A DNA stretch of 64,000 nucleotides, taken from contig NZ_JACHJW010000001.1 in the NCBI RefSeq assembly GCF_014203835.1, forward strand, positions 6,956,501-7,020,500. Direction: 5' to 3'. A program made the translations under genes and the position numbers. Positions 15,592-25,601 of this stretch are shown here, piece after piece. How positions within the stretch are numbered: position 1 is the first letter of the stretch; the number at the start of each line of letters is the position of its first letter. The notes beneath the pieces were generated by a model that was not told where the DNA came from, did not search any database, and saw only the letters and a list, made by a program, of their open reading frames with translations. This stretch comes from Micromonospora polyrhachis (lineage in GTDB: Bacteria; Actinomycetota; Actinomycetes; Mycobacteriales; Micromonosporaceae).

Positions 15592-18500
15592 CGTGATCCT
15601 CCGCGGATGCGGTCGCCCACCCAGCGGGCGAGTTCGAGCGGGCTGAGAGCGGCGACCGGCATCCCGGCCGCGACGAGCTGCTCGGCGACCGGCACCGAAT
15701 AGCAGGGCACTCCCCTGTCGTTCAGCGCGGCGCAGCCGAGCAGGTGCACACCGGAACTGGCCAGGGTGCGAACCTCACCGAGCAGCCCGGCCAGCGGGTA
15801 GCCCTCCTCGAAGTCGCTGACCACCGCGACGATGGTGCGGCTCGGCACGGTCACCAGCGAGCGGGCGTGGGCCAGCCCGGCGGCGATGTGCGTACCGCCG
15901 CCGACCCGCACCTCCAGCAGCAGGGACAACGGGTCGTCGACCCGGTCGGTCAGGTCGACCACCTCGGTGGAGAAGGCCAGGAAGTGGGTGGACAGGGTGG
16001 GCACCCCGCCCAGCACCGCGGCCGTCAACGCCGACCACACCACCGACGCCTCCATCGAGCCGGACACGTCGACCACCAGCACCAGCCGCCAGTCGGCCTC
16101 CCTGCGGGTCCGGGTGTTGAAGACCGGGCGTTCCGGCACCACGACCGTCCGGCCGTCGTCGAGCTGCTGGGTGTGCCGCAGGTTCGCCTGAAGCGTACGG
16201 GCGAGGTTGAGCCGGCCGCCGGGACGGCGGGACGGACGCGGGTTGGTCAGCCCGGTCAACGCCGGACGCACCTGGGTGGCCAACTGCTTTGTCAGCTCCT
16301 CGACCAGCCGCCGGACCAGCGGCCGGAGCTTGGACAGGTGCCCCTCCGGCAGGCCACCGGCCAGGGACAGCACCGAGGTCAGCAACTCCATCGAGGGGCG
16401 TACCGCGGCCGGGTCGAGCTCGGTGAGCACGTCGGTACGGCCACTCTCGGCCGCCCGGGCGATGACTTCCTCGCGTACCGCGTTGCCGAAGAGCGCCTCG
16501 AGTTCGTCGGCCCACTCGCGCGCGGTCGGGAAGGAGGCCTCCTGGCCGCCGCCGGCCGCCTGGCCGAGGTCGGTGGCGCCCTCGCCCTGGCCCGCCCCGT
16601 ACAGCTCGTCCAGGGCGCGGGCATAGCGGCGGGCATCGGCCGGCAACCGGTCGGGTTGGCGGCCGAGCAGCAGCCGCCACCGGTCGGTGGCGGTGAGCTG
16701 GGCGGTCGGCGTGTCCGCCCCGGGCTCGACGTCGGCGGAGCCGGTCGGCGTGTCCGACCCGGGCTCGACCTCCGCGGAGCCGGTCGGCGTGCCCGGGATC
16801 GGTATGTCGCGGGCGATCAGGGCGGCCCGACCGGTCAGGTCGGCGGCGGTCCAGCGGGCCAGCAACTCGGGCGGGGCGGACAGGGCCAGGTCGAGCCGGT
16901 CGCCGAGCCGGTCGGCGACGGTGTGCAGCAGCCGGTCCCGGGCCGCCGGGGTGAGCACGTCGAACCCGCCGCGCAACGCCGGCAGCCGGTCCAGGAACTC
17001 GGTGTCGGTGAGCCGCTCGATCCGCTCCAGCAGCGGGTCCAGCGCGGCCGGGGCGGACTGCAGCAGCGGGTGCGCCGCAGTGAGCAGACCACCGAGCAGC
17101 CGGTGCAGGTGCCGCCGGGTGTCCGGTCCGGTCGCGGCGTCGATCCAGCCGGCCACCCGGCTGCCCAGGACCTCCAGATCGGTCAGGTCGAGCAGCACCC
17201 GGGCGGCCAGGGCGGCACCCTGGATCAGTGGTGAACCGGCCCGGGCCAGGTAGCCGAGGGCCTCGTCCAGGCGCAGGCCGATCCGATCCTCACCGGCCCG
17301 GACCGCGAGGTCGACCAACGCGGCGGCGTCGGCTGTGGCGTCGCTGCCGGCCAGGCCGGGCAGCCCGCGGACCGCCGCGTCGAGCAGCACGACGGCCAGC
17401 TCGGCCGCCCGGACCCGACCTTCGGCGGTGGTGCCGGGCAGGTGTTCCCTGCGCAGCGCCTCGAGCAGGTCCAGTGCGGCCAGCAGTTCGGGGAGCGTCC
17501 CGGTGCCCGGCAGCACCACGGTGGCCAGTTCGAGCCGGTCGGTGACCAGCTCGGGCAGGTCACAGCGGGCGGCGTCGCGTAGCCCGGTGAGCAGCTGCCC
17601 GGCGGTGGGGCCGCCGTCGGCGGCCTCCCGGCGGAACCGCTCGCGCAGGGTGCCGGCCGCAGCCAGCGCCGCGGTCACCCCGCGTACGCCGACCAGGTCC
17701 AGCCGGGCCGCCACGGACGGCGTCCAGGCCAGTTGCCAGCGGGTGGTCAGGGCGGCACCGTCGCCGGTGCCGGAGACCGCGATCGGCTCGCCGTAGCCGA
17801 TGCCGCAGATCTGCAGACGTTGCAGCAGGATCTCCCGCCGCCCGTCCAGCTCGGTACGCAGCGGGTCCAGTCGGACCTCGCGAGACTTCGGGCTGTCCGG
17901 GTTGGGCAGCCGCAGCGCGGTGAGTTCCGCCTCGACGGCGGGACCGAGGCCGGACCTCGGCGTACCGGGGGCGATCCGGCCACGCTCGGCACCGACCAGC
18001 ACCGTCTCCAGCGCCTTGGCCAGTGCTCGGCCGCGGCCGAGCAGTTCACCCTGGCCGAGCACGGTGGTCACCGCCTCCAGCACCTCGCCCCGGCCGGGGG
18101 CGGGCAGGTCCCGCAGCCGGGCTAGGTCGCCGGCCAGCCGTACCGTCTCGGCGGCCTCGCCGGTACCTGCGGTGTGACCGGCCGAGCGGAGTTCCCGGCA
18201 CAGGTCGGTGACCGCCCGGGCGGCGGCAGCCCAAATCCGTTCCGGGTCGCCGGCAGCGGTGAAGACGGACTGCTGCCAGCGCGGGTCGCGGATCCCGGCC
18301 GGGTAGCCGGAGCGGGAGTCGAGCAGGTCGAACGCGTACGGCACCAGCGAGGTGATCGCGGTGCCGCCGCCCTTGGTGGCTGGCCCGGGCTGGGTCGTCA
18401 CGGATCGGACCGGACTGGCCGGGGTGGTGCCGCCGGTCGTGCCGGTCGTCGGGGCGGGGTCGGCGTCGGTCGACGCGGTGGCGAGCAGGGCCGGGGCATG

Positions 18501-19301
18501 GAAGGCGCCGATGACGGCGGCGACCCGCCGGCCGTCCGCGCCGGCCTCGGCCAGCACCCGGCGCATGTGCTGCTCGCGCGCCAGATCCCGGACCGGTATG
18601 CCGTCGCCGCTGGCACTGTCGGTACGCATCGCCCAGCCGACGCCGAGGGCGGCCCGACGGACCGCCTCGGGCGGGCAGCCCGGGGCACGCACCTCGACCA
18701 CCCGGTCCCACAGGTCGTCGCCGTCCCGACCGGTGCCGCTGGCGCTGAGGGCGGCGGCGTAGCCGGACCAGCGCAGGCCGGGAACCGGGGCACCACCGGC
18801 GGTCGGGTCGGAGTCGGTGGTCGGGTCGGACCCAGCGGTCGGGTCGATGGCGTCGGCACTCCAACCGGGGTCGGTCAGCGGCAGATCACAGCAGACCACC
18901 TCGACGCCGCGCTGCCGGGCCCAGCGGATCGCGGCCAGTTCCGGGGAGAAGTCGGCGAACGGGTAGAAGCCCGTCGGTCCGTCCTCGCCATGGCTGCCGA
19001 CCAGGGCCAGCGGCGCCCGGGCAGCCGGGTCGGACAGGTACGGCAGCCAGGGCTGGAAGTCGGCCGGCAGCTCGATGCAGACCACCTCGGCCTCGGCGGT
19101 GTCGAGCAGCGCCGGGACCACCGCCGCCAGGGCCGGGCTGTGATGCCGCACCCCGATCAGGTACGGCCGGACCGTACCGGCGAGCGCGTCGACCACGGCT
19201 CGCGGGTCGGCCGGCGTCGAATCGACCGTCGACGGGTCGACGGGTGGCGGGTCGACGGGCGGCGGGGCCACACCGGTCGACGTGCTGGCGAAGGTCGTCA
19301 C
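15588..19301 (-). CDS. DUF5682-VWA fusion protein (YehM-YehP-like)
   Basis: A 1237-residue fusion. Residues about 45-750 match the DUF5682 pattern, beginning YLIGVRHHSPALAAVVPALL with an IELPADFQPWL strand. About residues 850-880 are a repeated acidic linker. The C-terminal 170 residues are a von Willebrand A domain with an intact metal site: DVSGSM (near residue 1077), a GGGTHI threonine, and VVSDFEEG. MoxR ATPases usually act with VWA proteins as chaperone pairs for metal insertion or complex remodelling. In E. coli these are two proteins, YehM and YehP; here they are one chain. The GTG at 19301 overlaps the MoxR stop as GTGA and is chosen over a longer frame. Function unknown. Confidence 0.82.
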   Translation of the reverse strand: MTTFASTSTGVAPPPVDPPPVDPSTVDSTPADPRAVVDALAGTVRPYLIGVRHHSPALAAVVPALLDTAEAEVVCIELPADFQPWLPYLSDPAARAPLALVGSHGEDGPTGFYPFADFSPELAAIRWARQRGVEVVCCDLPLTDPGWSADAIDPTAGSDPTTDSDPTAGGAPVPGLRWSGYAAALSASGTGRDGDDLWDRVVEVRAPGCPPEAVRRAALGVGWAMRTDSASGDGIPVRDLAREQHMRRVLAEAGADGRRVAAVIGAFHAPALLATASTDADPAPTTGTTGGTTPASPVRSVTTQPGPATKGGGTAITSLVPYAFDLLDSRSGYPAGIRDPRWQQSVFTAAGDPERIWAAAARAVTDLCRELRSAGHTAGTGEAAETVRLAGDLARLRDLPAPGRGEVLEAVTTVLGQGELLGRGRALAKALETVLVGAERGRIAPGTPRSGLGPAVEAELTALRLPNPDSPKSREVRLDPLRTELDGRREILLQRLQICGIGYGEPIAVSGTGDGAALTTRWQLAWTPSVAARLDLVGVRGVTAALAAAGTLRERFRREAADGGPTAGQLLTGLRDAARCDLPELVTDRLELATVVLPGTGTLPELLAALDLLEALRREHLPGTTAEGRVRAAELAVVLLDAAVRGLPGLAGSDATADAAALVDLAVRAGEDRIGLRLDEALGYLARAGSPLIQGAALAARVLLDLTDLEVLGSRVAGWIDAATGPDTRRHLHRLLGGLLTAAHPLLQSAPAALDPLLERIERLTDTEFLDRLPALRGGFDVLTPAARDRLLHTVADRLGDRLDLALSAPPELLARWTAADLTGRAALIARDIPIPGTPTGSAEVEPGSDTPTGSADVEPGADTPTAQLTATDRWRLLLGRQPDRLPADARRYARALDELYGAGQGEGATDLGQAAGGGQEASFPTAREWADELEALFGNAVREEVIARAAESGRTDVLTELDPAAVRPSMELLTSVLSLAGGLPEGHLSKLRPLVRRLVEELTKQLATQVRPALTGLTNPRPSRRPGGRLNLARTLQANLRHTQQLDDGRTVVVPERPVFNTRTRREADWRLVLVVDVSGSMEASVVWSALTAAVLGGVPTLSTHFLAFSTEVVDLTDRVDDPLSLLLEVRVGGGTHIAAGLAHARSLVTVPSRTIVAVVSDFEEGYPLAGLLGEVRTLASSGVHLLGCAALNDRGVPCYSVPVAEQLVAAGMPVAALSPLELARWVGDRIRGGSR
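16705..16782. repeat. Two 39-bp tandem repeats coding an acidic linker
   Basis: Two near-identical 39-bp units (16705-16743, 16744-16782) and a partial third lie in the DUF5682-VWA gene. They encode 13-residue repeats of the form TPTGSA(E/D)VEPG(S/A)D between the two domains. The period preserves frame, so copy number may vary between strains without breaking the gene. Confidence 0.8.
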
Positions 19302-20488
19302 CGCAGGTTCTCCCGCAGGTCCCAGAGCCGGCGCCACATCGCCGAGCCGTCCTCGGCGCGGCGGCGGACCGGGCCGTCCCAGTAGCCGAGCAGCCGGGCG
19401 TGGTCGTTCTGGTCATCCTTGCGGACCACGCCGAGCAGGTGCCCGGGCACCAGGTCGAGCGCGTCTCCGCCGGGCAGGTACGCGGCGGCCAGCCCGAGCG
19501 ACGCCGCCACCTGCACCGCCTCGGCCGTGGACATCACCGTGCCAGGCCGTTCCACGTCCCAGCCCTCGCCCGACCGGCCGGAACGCAGGTCGCGGAACAC
19601 GGTGACCAGGGCGTCCAGCACCGCATCGTCCACGGTGTAGGCCGCGCCAGCGCGCTGCACGGCGGCGGTGGCCTGCCGGCGGACCAGGTCGGTCTCGGTG
19701 TCCACGTCCGAGATCGGGTGGATGGTCTCGAAGTTGAATCGGCGCTTGAGGGCCGAGGACATCTCCGACACGCCCCGGTCCCGCAGGTTGGCGGTGGCGA
19801 TCACGGTGAACCCGGGTGCCGCGCGGATCAGGCCGTTCTCGGTACCGCTCAGCTCCGGCACGTTCATCCGCCGGTCGGACAGGAGGGACACCAGCGCGTC
19901 CTGCACCTCGGGCAGGCAGCGGGTGACCTCTTCGATCCGGACCACCCGGCCGGTACGCATGGCGGTCAGCACCGGCGAGTCGACCAGCGCCTGCGGGGTC
20001 GGCCCCTGGGCGAGCAGCAGGGCGTAGTTCCAGCCGTACCGGAAGGCGTCCTCGGTGGTGCCGGCGGTGCCCTGCACGGTCAGCGCGCTGGTGCCACAGA
20101 CCGCGGCGGCCAGCAGCTCGGACAGCATGGACTTGGCGGTACCGGGTTCGCCGACCAGCAGTAGGCCCCGCTCGCCGGCCAGGGTGACCACGCACCGCTC
20201 GACCAGGCTCCGCTCACCGACGAACTTTGCCGCGATGGTCATGCTGGCCGGCAGTCCGGTGTCGGCCGGGCCGGTGCGCCGGTCGGCGGGCAGCTTCAAC
20301 GCCTCACCGTCGCTGCCCTGGATGAAGGTAACCACGGCACGCGGGGTCAGCGCCCAGCCCGGCGGCCGGGCCCCGTCGTCGTACGCGGCCAGGAAGGCCA
20401 GCTCATCGGCGTACCGCTGTTCGGCGGAGAGAACCTGGGCGGCGGTCTCCGGCGCCCCGGTGGAGCGGACGTGTTCCGTCACGGTCAC
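19298..20488 (-). CDS. MoxR-family AAA+ ATPase (YehL-like)
   Basis: A 396-residue AAA+ ATPase of the MoxR group. Walker A is GEPGTAKS (residues 113-120), Walker B is VVRIEEVTR, sensor 1 is the Asn in VIATANLRD, and an arginine-finger-like ALKRRF follows. MoxR proteins form hexamers that remodel client complexes together with VWA-domain partners. The gene's stop overlaps the DUF5682-VWA start (GTGA), and it lies 34 bp after the 1692-residue gene. Order and partners match E. coli yehL. Client unknown. Confidence 0.9.
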   Translation of the reverse strand: MTVTEHVRSTGAPETAAQVLSAEQRYADELAFLAAYDDGARPPGWALTPRAVVTFIQGSDGEALKLPADRRTGPADTGLPASMTIAAKFVGERSLVERCVVTLAGERGLLLVGEPGTAKSMLSELLAAAVCGTSALTVQGTAGTTEDAFRYGWNYALLLAQGPTPQALVDSPVLTAMRTGRVVRIEEVTRCLPEVQDALVSLLSDRRMNVPELSGTENGLIRAAPGFTVIATANLRDRGVSEMSSALKRRFNFETIHPISDVDTETDLVRRQATAAVQRAGAAYTVDDAVLDALVTVFRDLRSGRSGEGWDVERPGTVMSTAEAVQVAASLGLAAAYLPGGDALDLVPGHLLGVVRKDDQNDHARLLGYWDGPVRRRAEDGSAMWRRLWDLRENLR

Positions 20489-20522
20489 TGGTATTCCTCG
20501 ATCTCTCTGGTTTGGACGGGGG

Positions 20523-23500
20523 TCAGCGGCGGGTGCCGCGGGTGGGCAGGTTGTCGAACCGGGGTCGGTCGCCGTCGCGGAGACGTTGCCAGGCCCGCCG
20601 GTAGAGGTCGGCGGCCGGTTCGAACGGCACGGTCACGTCGAGCCCGGCCGTGCCGTCCGGTGCGAGGTCGAACAGGGCGGTCTTCCAGCCCTCGATCGGC
20701 GCCTGCCCGCTGCCGCGCTCCAGCCACGGGCCGGGCAGAAACAGCGACCGGCCGGCCCGGGGCCGGCTGGCCTCGACGACCAGGTCGGTGCCGGCCAGTT
20801 CGGCGCGGGCTGCCTTCAGTCGGGTCGGCTTCCAGCCGGTCCACTTCGCCGTGTTGCGGTCGGTCGGGTCCGGCATGGCCAGCAGCATCAGGTACACCGC
20901 CGCCGCGTCGACGCCCAGGCCGTGTTCCCCGGACACCGTGGTGACCAGTTCGGGCACCGAGCGGGTCGGATCCTGCGGCCACCAGGTGCCGTCCGTCGCC
21001 CGCGCACCGCCGCCCGGCTCCCCCGGATCGCCGAGCAGCGCCGCGAACTGTGGGTCGCGGGCCAGGCGCAGGGCCACCTCCGTCGGGTACGGCTTGGCCG
21101 CGTCCGACCGCAGCGCCGGCAGGTACGGATCCGTCCCGTCTGCGTCGAGCAGGTCCGGCCGCAGCGCGGGTGAGGGCTGGTTGTCGTGGGTGGCCAGGAC
21201 GATGGCGCCGTACCGTTCCCAACCCGGTCCGGTCTCCGACGGGGTGCCCGCCACCTGGCGGAACGCGGGCAGGGAGGCGTACTGGTTGAGGTCGAGCAGC
21301 AGGCGGGGGTTGGTCAGCCGGGCCCGGATCGCAGCCAGCGCGGCCGGCAGCGCGGCCCGGCACGGATCGCCGGCCGGTGTGTGGTGGGCGACCCAGGCCG
21401 TGAGGGCGACCGTGGAGCGCAGCACCTCACCGGTGAAGCCTTCTGCCTGGCCGTCGACCGACCGGGCCCGGTCGCCCTTGATCTCGAAGGCCAGGTCGGT
21501 GGTCAGCTCGGCCGAACGGGCCGGGTCGAGCAGCGCCGGCAACGCCTTCGCCGGCCCCCAGCCGGTGCGGACCGTGCGCACCGCCTCGGCGAGCAACTGT
21601 TCGGGCACCGCCACCCGACGTCCCAGAGCCGCGTTCCAGACCGCCGCGGCGGCGGTCACGTCCGGACCGTCGGTCCACAGCCGGGCCGGGTCGTCCGGCA
21701 GCAACGCCGAGACCACCGCCCGCCGGAGCTTCGGCCTGGCCTCGTTCAGCATCCCGAAGGCCAACTTGACCTCGCCGATCTGCTTGATCCCGAGCGCCTT
21801 GCGCAGCTCGGGCGGAACGGTGTTCGCCGAGTCGGCGTACGGAAGGCCAGCCAGCACCAGCTTCGCGGCGGTGGGGGTGACGCCGGTCAGCTCGGCGAAC
21901 TGCTCGGCCGCTTCCGGCCGCCAGGGCAGTACGCCGCGAGCGGCCCACTCGGTGCGGAAACCGGCCAGCCAGCCGGCCTGCCGTTCGTCACCGACCGGCA
22001 CCGAGGAGCGCACCGTGTACGGCTCGGGAACGGCGAACACGCCGGCCGGATCGTGGTGCAGCGCGTCGAAGGAGTAGCCGGTTCTCGTACCGCTGCTGCT
22101 GAGGATGCCGATGAATGCCCCGTCAGGCAACGGCAGGATGCCCGGCCCGGGGTACCGGCGCGTGCCGTCGGGGTTGTTGAGGTCCTCGTCCAGCAGGTGC
22201 AGCGTGCACCGGTGCCACCGGGCCGGTTCGGCCGTCGCGCCCAGGCCGAGCTGGTCCAGCTCGGTGAGCAGGGCGCGCAGCGTCTCCCGGTGTTCGTCGG
22301 GGGTGACCGCCGCGACGGCCCGGTAGGCGACGGCTGCGACACCGCCGAGCAGGGACCACCAGTCGAGAGCGTCCGGCAGCGACGGTCCGTCGAGGTGCAG
22401 CCGTACGGCGGGTTCGCTTCCGGTGGTGGCGGACCGCTGGGCGGCGAACGCCTGGAACTGGGTGAATGCCTTGGTCGAGTCACTCGCCCCGTAGGCCGAG
22501 CCGCGCAGGCCGTCCAGCGCCAGGTTGAGCTGCGTGTCGGTGGGTCCGCTCGCGGTGACCACCGGTGCCACCGGTTTCGGGGCGGACAGCGACCTGGTGA
22601 GCCGCTCGGCCACCTCCTCCAGGTCGGTACGCACCCGGGCGGCCAGCCGCAGCACCCCGGCTACCCCGGCCAGCACCGCGTCATGGCTGATCGCCGGCAT
22701 CGTCGAGCGGACCAGCTCGACCAACGCGTCCTTGTCGTCTTCGTCGGCGGTGGCACCGGTGCCGGGTGCGCCGGTGCCGGAGGGACCGCCCGGTGCGCCG
22801 CCAGTGGACGCCGGGACGGCGACAGAAAAGCCGGTGATGGCCTGCGTGGCCGTGGTCAGCCCGGATCGGTTCGCCGCCTTGGCCGCGGCCCGCGCGGCCT
22901 CTTCGGCCAGGGTGGCGCGACGTTCGTCGAGGGCGGCCTTGAACAGCGTGGCGGCGGTGTGCCGGTCCACCCGGCGCAGGGCGGTGGAGCCGGCCACATC
23001 CCGGGGCAGCAGGTTGCCGAGGAACTCCCGCAACGGCAGCGGGACCACCCTGGAGGTGTAGTCCCGGCCGGACGACGCTCCGGCGGTGGCCGACACCACA
23101 CCGTCCGGGTCGACCAGGACGAGACCCTTGAGTACGGCCCGCGGCCGGTCGTCGCCGGGCAGCACCAGCGCCGCGATCGGTGCCTGTCCCGGGGCCACGG
23201 TGACGGTACGACCGGCCAGGTCCTCGCCGCGTACCGAGCCGTCCGGAAGGGTGACCACCCGCCAGCCGAGTAGACCGTCCACCGGAGCGGCGGCCGGGGT
23301 GGCCCGGTCGGACAGGGCCGGCCGCAGCCAGCTGGCCGACTCCTGGAGGCGGCTTCCGTCCACCGGCAGCTCGGCCAGGAACCGGGGTAGGCTTCGCCGG
23401 CCGTGGGTGTTGCTGGCCGGGTCGTACTCGCGCCAGCCGCGGTCGCCGCTCTCCGCGCCGGAGCGGTGGACCCAGTGGGAGATGCCGTCGGTGATGACCG

Positions 23501-25601
23501 GCAGCTCCACCGGGACAGCGGTGTCACCGACGTGCAGCACACCGTCGCCGGTGGTGCGCCCGCCGCCGGTCAGCGGCAGGGTGATCTCGTTGCGGCGCTC
23601 CCGGCCGCCGTGCAGATAGCCGCTGATGGCCTGCGGCTCGCCGGGCGACGAGTGCCAGTAGCCGCACGCGTCGTAGTTGAACGCCCGGGAACGCCAGAAG
23701 ACCAGCAACTGGCCGTCGACGTAGTGGTAACCGGGCTGGCCCCACATGTCGCCGGCCGGGATGCGCAGGTCGTGACGGAGCACGATGCCCTCGGCGCCGA
23801 CCACGCGTACCGTGGTCGGCCCGCCCAGGATCACGTACGGCCAGGCTTCGTGCCGGGTCACCTCGACCCGATGGTCCCCGCCGGTCACCTCCTGCCAGGC
23901 CAGCTCCCAGTCCGGCCAGCCCAGCTCGTCGATGATCCCGCCGCGCAGGCTGCGGGCGACGTGCTCGGTGAGATCGACATCGAGAGCCTCCCGGAGTTCG
24001 CTGCCCGGACCGAGTTCACCCGATCCGCCGGGCTCGTCGGACACCAGGCGCAGCGCCTCGACCGGGATCCTGCCCAGCCAGTTCACCGCCTCCGGCAGAT
24101 ATGGCAGCCCGGTGGTGAACCGGTCGCGGATCCGGGCCCGCAGCCAGTCGGTCAGCAACGGCCGGACGCCCGCCGTCCCGGCCAGCCGGCGCTGGGCCTG
24201 CTGCTGATTGTCGACCTGGTCGAGGCCGCGGCGCAGGGCCCCGGCGAACCGGTCGTCACCGGTCAGGGCGAGCAGATCCCGCTGTCCCTCAACGTTCACC
24301 CAGTGCGCCAGGTTCAGGGTGTCGCGTTCCCTCGGCGGTGCCACCGGCACGTCGAGGGCGAGCAGCAGGTCGAGCAGGTCCAGGTCGCCGTCAACGGCAA
24401 GGGTCGCGCCGCTGTCGGCCAGCTCGGCGCGCAGCCGGGCGGCCATCCGCTCGACGAGTGGGTACAGCTCCCGCAATGGACGGTAGCGGACTGGGTCGGC
24501 CCGCTTCACGATGCGACGCAGCCAGCCGACGGAGCCGTCCTGCGGGCGGGCCGGGTCAGGCACGTCCGGGTCGGACAGTCCGGCGAGCGCACCGGTGTCG
24601 GCCAACAGGGTCAGCCACATGACCAGGTCGTCCCGGTCGGCGGGCATCAGATCGAGCAGGCTGCCACGGACCGCCGGGTCGCGGCCGGCCAGCGCCATCA
24701 CCGCCGGCAGGTGCGCCTTCCACCAGCCGGCCGGTGCCTCGGCGGCCACCGGTAGCCGGAGCAGCTCGGCCAGGTAGGCCGCCTCACGGTCGGTGACGAC
24801 GGTGGCACCGGCCTTACCAGCGGCCTTGGTGGCGGCACGGACCAGCCGGTTCACCGCGTTGGCCGACTGCGTGGAGGGAACCACGCCGCCCGCGGCGGCC
24901 CGTAGCGCCAGCCGGCAGAACCGGTCCAGCGCCTCGTCGGCCGGCAACTGGGCGGACAGCGCCTTCGCGTGGCCAGCCAGCGCGGTCGCGGAAACCACCT
25001 TGGCCGCCGCGAATTCCACGTAGACCTCGTCCAACCGGTTCAGGTCGACCGGCAGGCCGTGCTGCGCCTCCGCCTTGCGCGCCTTGTTGAACAGCTGCGT
25101 CGCGTAGGCGTCCTGCCCGGCGGCCAGGAACACCCGCGCCGCCTGCTCGAAGAACGTCGGCAGGAAGTGCGGCAGCGTACGGGCGAACCGGTCGGCGATG
25201 CCCTGGTGTCCGTCCAGGGCGGCCTTCGGCCGCGACCGGACCTGCTTGGTCAGCTTCTGCAACTCCGGCACCACCGCCAACGCGTGCCGGCCGTCTGCGG
25301 GGTGGTGCACCAGCACCCACTCCGGGAAGGCCAGCGGGCGGCGCGGGCCCAGCCCGACGACGGCCGGTTCGGCTCCCGGCGTCAGGCCGAGGAACCCGAC
25401 GGCGATGTCCTCGCCCTCGCCGAGGGCGGCGTCGACCAGGCGGACCACCGGCCGGTCGTCGAGAGCCGGGTGCCGGTAGGTGCGGACAGTGAGGGGAACC
25501 GCCCGGTCGCCAGCGCCAGCGGTGTCGACCGGCAGCACCGCGCCAGCGGCCAGCAGGCTCTCGGCCGAATCCCCGTCCGACATGGTCGTCATCCCGGTCA
25601 C
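20523..25601 (-). CDS. 1692-residue uncharacterised protein of the MoxR-VWA locus
   Basis: A very large cytoplasmic protein without signal peptide or membrane segments. It is mostly Leu/Ala/Arg-rich and probably helical. A Gly/Pro/Thr-rich low-complexity linker (DNA about 22749-22813, residues about 929-951) divides it into two halves. The N-terminal part, with FARTLPHFLPTFFEQAARVF near residue 130, and a C-terminal segment rich in short Trp/Pro/Asp loops show no enzyme motif I can name. The GTG at 25601 overlaps the DUF4132 stop as GTGA and has GGAG upstream, so the two are translationally coupled. In E. coli the corresponding DUF4132 protein YehI is one long chain; this protein may replace its N-terminal region. 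Confidence 0.8.
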   Translation of the reverse strand: MTGMTTMSDGDSAESLLAAGAVLPVDTAGAGDRAVPLTVRTYRHPALDDRPVVRLVDAALGEGEDIAVGFLGLTPGAEPAVVGLGPRRPLAFPEWVLVHHPADGRHALAVVPELQKLTKQVRSRPKAALDGHQGIADRFARTLPHFLPTFFEQAARVFLAAGQDAYATQLFNKARKAEAQHGLPVDLNRLDEVYVEFAAAKVVSATALAGHAKALSAQLPADEALDRFCRLALRAAAGGVVPSTQSANAVNRLVRAATKAAGKAGATVVTDREAAYLAELLRLPVAAEAPAGWWKAHLPAVMALAGRDPAVRGSLLDLMPADRDDLVMWLTLLADTGALAGLSDPDVPDPARPQDGSVGWLRRIVKRADPVRYRPLRELYPLVERMAARLRAELADSGATLAVDGDLDLLDLLLALDVPVAPPRERDTLNLAHWVNVEGQRDLLALTGDDRFAGALRRGLDQVDNQQQAQRRLAGTAGVRPLLTDWLRARIRDRFTTGLPYLPEAVNWLGRIPVEALRLVSDEPGGSGELGPGSELREALDVDLTEHVARSLRGGIIDELGWPDWELAWQEVTGGDHRVEVTRHEAWPYVILGGPTTVRVVGAEGIVLRHDLRIPAGDMWGQPGYHYVDGQLLVFWRSRAFNYDACGYWHSSPGEPQAISGYLHGGRERRNEITLPLTGGGRTTGDGVLHVGDTAVPVELPVITDGISHWVHRSGAESGDRGWREYDPASNTHGRRSLPRFLAELPVDGSRLQESASWLRPALSDRATPAAAPVDGLLGWRVVTLPDGSVRGEDLAGRTVTVAPGQAPIAALVLPGDDRPRAVLKGLVLVDPDGVVSATAGASSGRDYTSRVVPLPLREFLGNLLPRDVAGSTALRRVDRHTAATLFKAALDERRATLAEEAARAAAKAANRSGLTTATQAITGFSVAVPASTGGAPGGPSGTGAPGTGATADEDDKDALVELVRSTMPAISHDAVLAGVAGVLRLAARVRTDLEEVAERLTRSLSAPKPVAPVVTASGPTDTQLNLALDGLRGSAYGASDSTKAFTQFQAFAAQRSATTGSEPAVRLHLDGPSLPDALDWWSLLGGVAAVAYRAVAAVTPDEHRETLRALLTELDQLGLGATAEPARWHRCTLHLLDEDLNNPDGTRRYPGPGILPLPDGAFIGILSSSGTRTGYSFDALHHDPAGVFAVPEPYTVRSSVPVGDERQAGWLAGFRTEWAARGVLPWRPEAAEQFAELTGVTPTAAKLVLAGLPYADSANTVPPELRKALGIKQIGEVKLAFGMLNEARPKLRRAVVSALLPDDPARLWTDGPDVTAAAAVWNAALGRRVAVPEQLLAEAVRTVRTGWGPAKALPALLDPARSAELTTDLAFEIKGDRARSVDGQAEGFTGEVLRSTVALTAWVAHHTPAGDPCRAALPAALAAIRARLTNPRLLLDLNQYASLPAFRQVAGTPSETGPGWERYGAIVLATHDNQPSPALRPDLLDADGTDPYLPALRSDAAKPYPTEVALRLARDPQFAALLGDPGEPGGGARATDGTWWPQDPTRSVPELVTTVSGEHGLGVDAAAVYLMLLAMPDPTDRNTAKWTGWKPTRLKAARAELAGTDLVVEASRPRAGRSLFLPGPWLERGSGQAPIEGWKTALFDLAPDGTAGLDVTVPFEPAADLYRRAWQRLRDGDRPRFDNLPTRGTRR

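Noticed and set aside
15744-17234. 496-codon plus-strand frame rich in Gln, Gly and Arg
   Set aside because: Antisense shadow of the DUF5682-VWA gene; composition is that of a GC-rich complementary frame.
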